From contig CP133958.1 of assembly GCA_036251205.1 (NCBI GenBank), positions 682,001-746,000 on the forward strand: a DNA stretch of 64,000 nt, written 5' to 3'. A program made the position numbers and the translations under genes. Below the pieces are notes generated by a model that saw only the letters and a list, made by a program, of their open reading frames with translations, made no database searches and was not told the DNA's origin. This DNA comes from Orbaceae bacterium BiB (GTDB taxonomy: Bacteria > Pseudomonadota > Gammaproteobacteria > Enterobacterales > Orbaceae). Below are positions 63,741-64,000 of this stretch, in pieces (positions within the stretch are counted from its first letter, which is position 1; the number at the start of each line of letters is the position of its first letter).

Positions 63741-64000
63741 CTAAGACAAACGCTGTTCACCACTATAAATAACCCCTTTATGCCCGCGGAAAAAACCAAC
63801 TAATGTTAGATTACACTGTTTTGCCATATCAACGGCCATTGAGGTCGCAGCGGATACCGCGAATAACACTTCAACGCCACAATTTGCAGCTTTTTGCACC
63901 ATTTCATAACTCGCCCGGCTAGAGACTAAAATAATACCTTGCTGGTTCTGTTGTTTCGCTCGGTAGCCCAGTAGCTTGTCTAAAGCAACATGCCGTCCTA
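63741..64000 (-). CDS. fdhD: Sulfurtransferase FdhD, 5' end outside window
   Basis: C-terminal 86 codons of FdhD, which transfers sulfur from IscS to the molybdenum cofactor of formate dehydrogenases. Recognised by [58 protein letters not shown] and [19 protein letters not shown]. The N-terminal part with the catalytic Cys-x2-Cys loop lies beyond base 64000. Its presence implies an anaerobic formate dehydrogenase elsewhere in the genome. Confidence 0.93.
   Translation of the reverse strand, partial: GRHVALDKLLGYRAKQQNQQGIILVSSRASYEMVQKAANCGVEVLFAVSAATSMAVDMAKQCNLTLVGFFRGHKGVIYSGEQRLS

Overview
The window looks like the chromosome of an AT-rich gammaproteobacterium. It carries enteric-type housekeeping genes (erpA, hemL, bcp, perM, mutS, gpmA, nlpD, rsmI, sdhE-ygfX, ygfZ, rlmF, fdhD) beside gut-type sugar and heme uptake loci. 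Gene content and base composition fit the Orbaceae (Gilliamella / Frischella type insect-gut symbionts). That assignment is inference from gene content; no rRNA is present to confirm it.

Region 1 (1-1.5 kb) holds the 3' part of an aldo/keto reductase and an intergenic stretch with three stem-loops that resembles a phage C4-type antisense RNA locus. Region 2 (1.5-13.4 kb) is a prophage remnant cut up by insertion sequences. Phage pieces still readable are a beheaded HNH endonuclease, a holin / SAR-endolysin / Rz-Rz1 lysis cassette (Rz frameshifted), a truncated integrase beside tRNA-Cys, small early genes and a frameshifted repressor. Between them lie four IS3-family elements (two with an A6G slippery site, one of these with two catalytic residues replaced, one overlapping pair, one 5'-truncated) and a decayed IS21-type element. 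An EmrE-type efflux gene and a YgiW-type periplasmic gene are caught among them.

Region 3 (13.4-20 kb) has small membrane and secreted proteins, a classical autotransporter, zinc-ribbon proteins, yjdM and a DUF1289 gene. Region 4 (20-28.2 kb) is core: a GNAT acetyltransferase, erpA, hemL, bcp, perM, a YoaK-type protein and mutS. Region 5 (28.3-33.9 kb) is a complete D-arabinitol locus (dalR divergent from dalD-dalK-dalT) with a candidate CRP site and a terminator-like hairpin between dalD and dalK. Region 6 (33.9-42.3 kb) has rlmF, a secreted repeat protein put out of frame by an A9 tract, a ytcA-mdtN-mdtO-mdtP-type tripartite efflux operon and a secreted choloylglycine-hydrolase family enzyme.

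Region 7 (42.5-48.2 kb) is a DeoR-controlled sugar locus: an RpiB/LacAB-type isomerase, a galactitol-type PTS IIC-IIB-IIA, a SIS-domain hexulose-phosphate isomerase and a secreted aldose-epimerase-like DUF4432 protein. The combination does not match a pathway I can name and is the best candidate for undescribed metabolism here. Region 8 (48.3-61.1 kb) is core (gpmA, nlpD, rsmI, ygfX-sdhE, ygfZ) with a Fur-type heme acquisition and anaerobic heme-degradation cluster (chuW-chuX-chuY-hmuU-hmuV divergent from a TonB receptor and hmuT) lodged between sdhE and ygfZ. Region 9 (61.1-64 kb) has a YiaJ-like IclR regulator facing a yiaK (2,3-diketo-L-gulonate reductase) gene cut after 77 codons by a second IS21-type copy, then the 3' part of fdhD.

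I found no CRISPR array, rRNA, or recognisable anti-phage or secretion system beyond the autotransporter.
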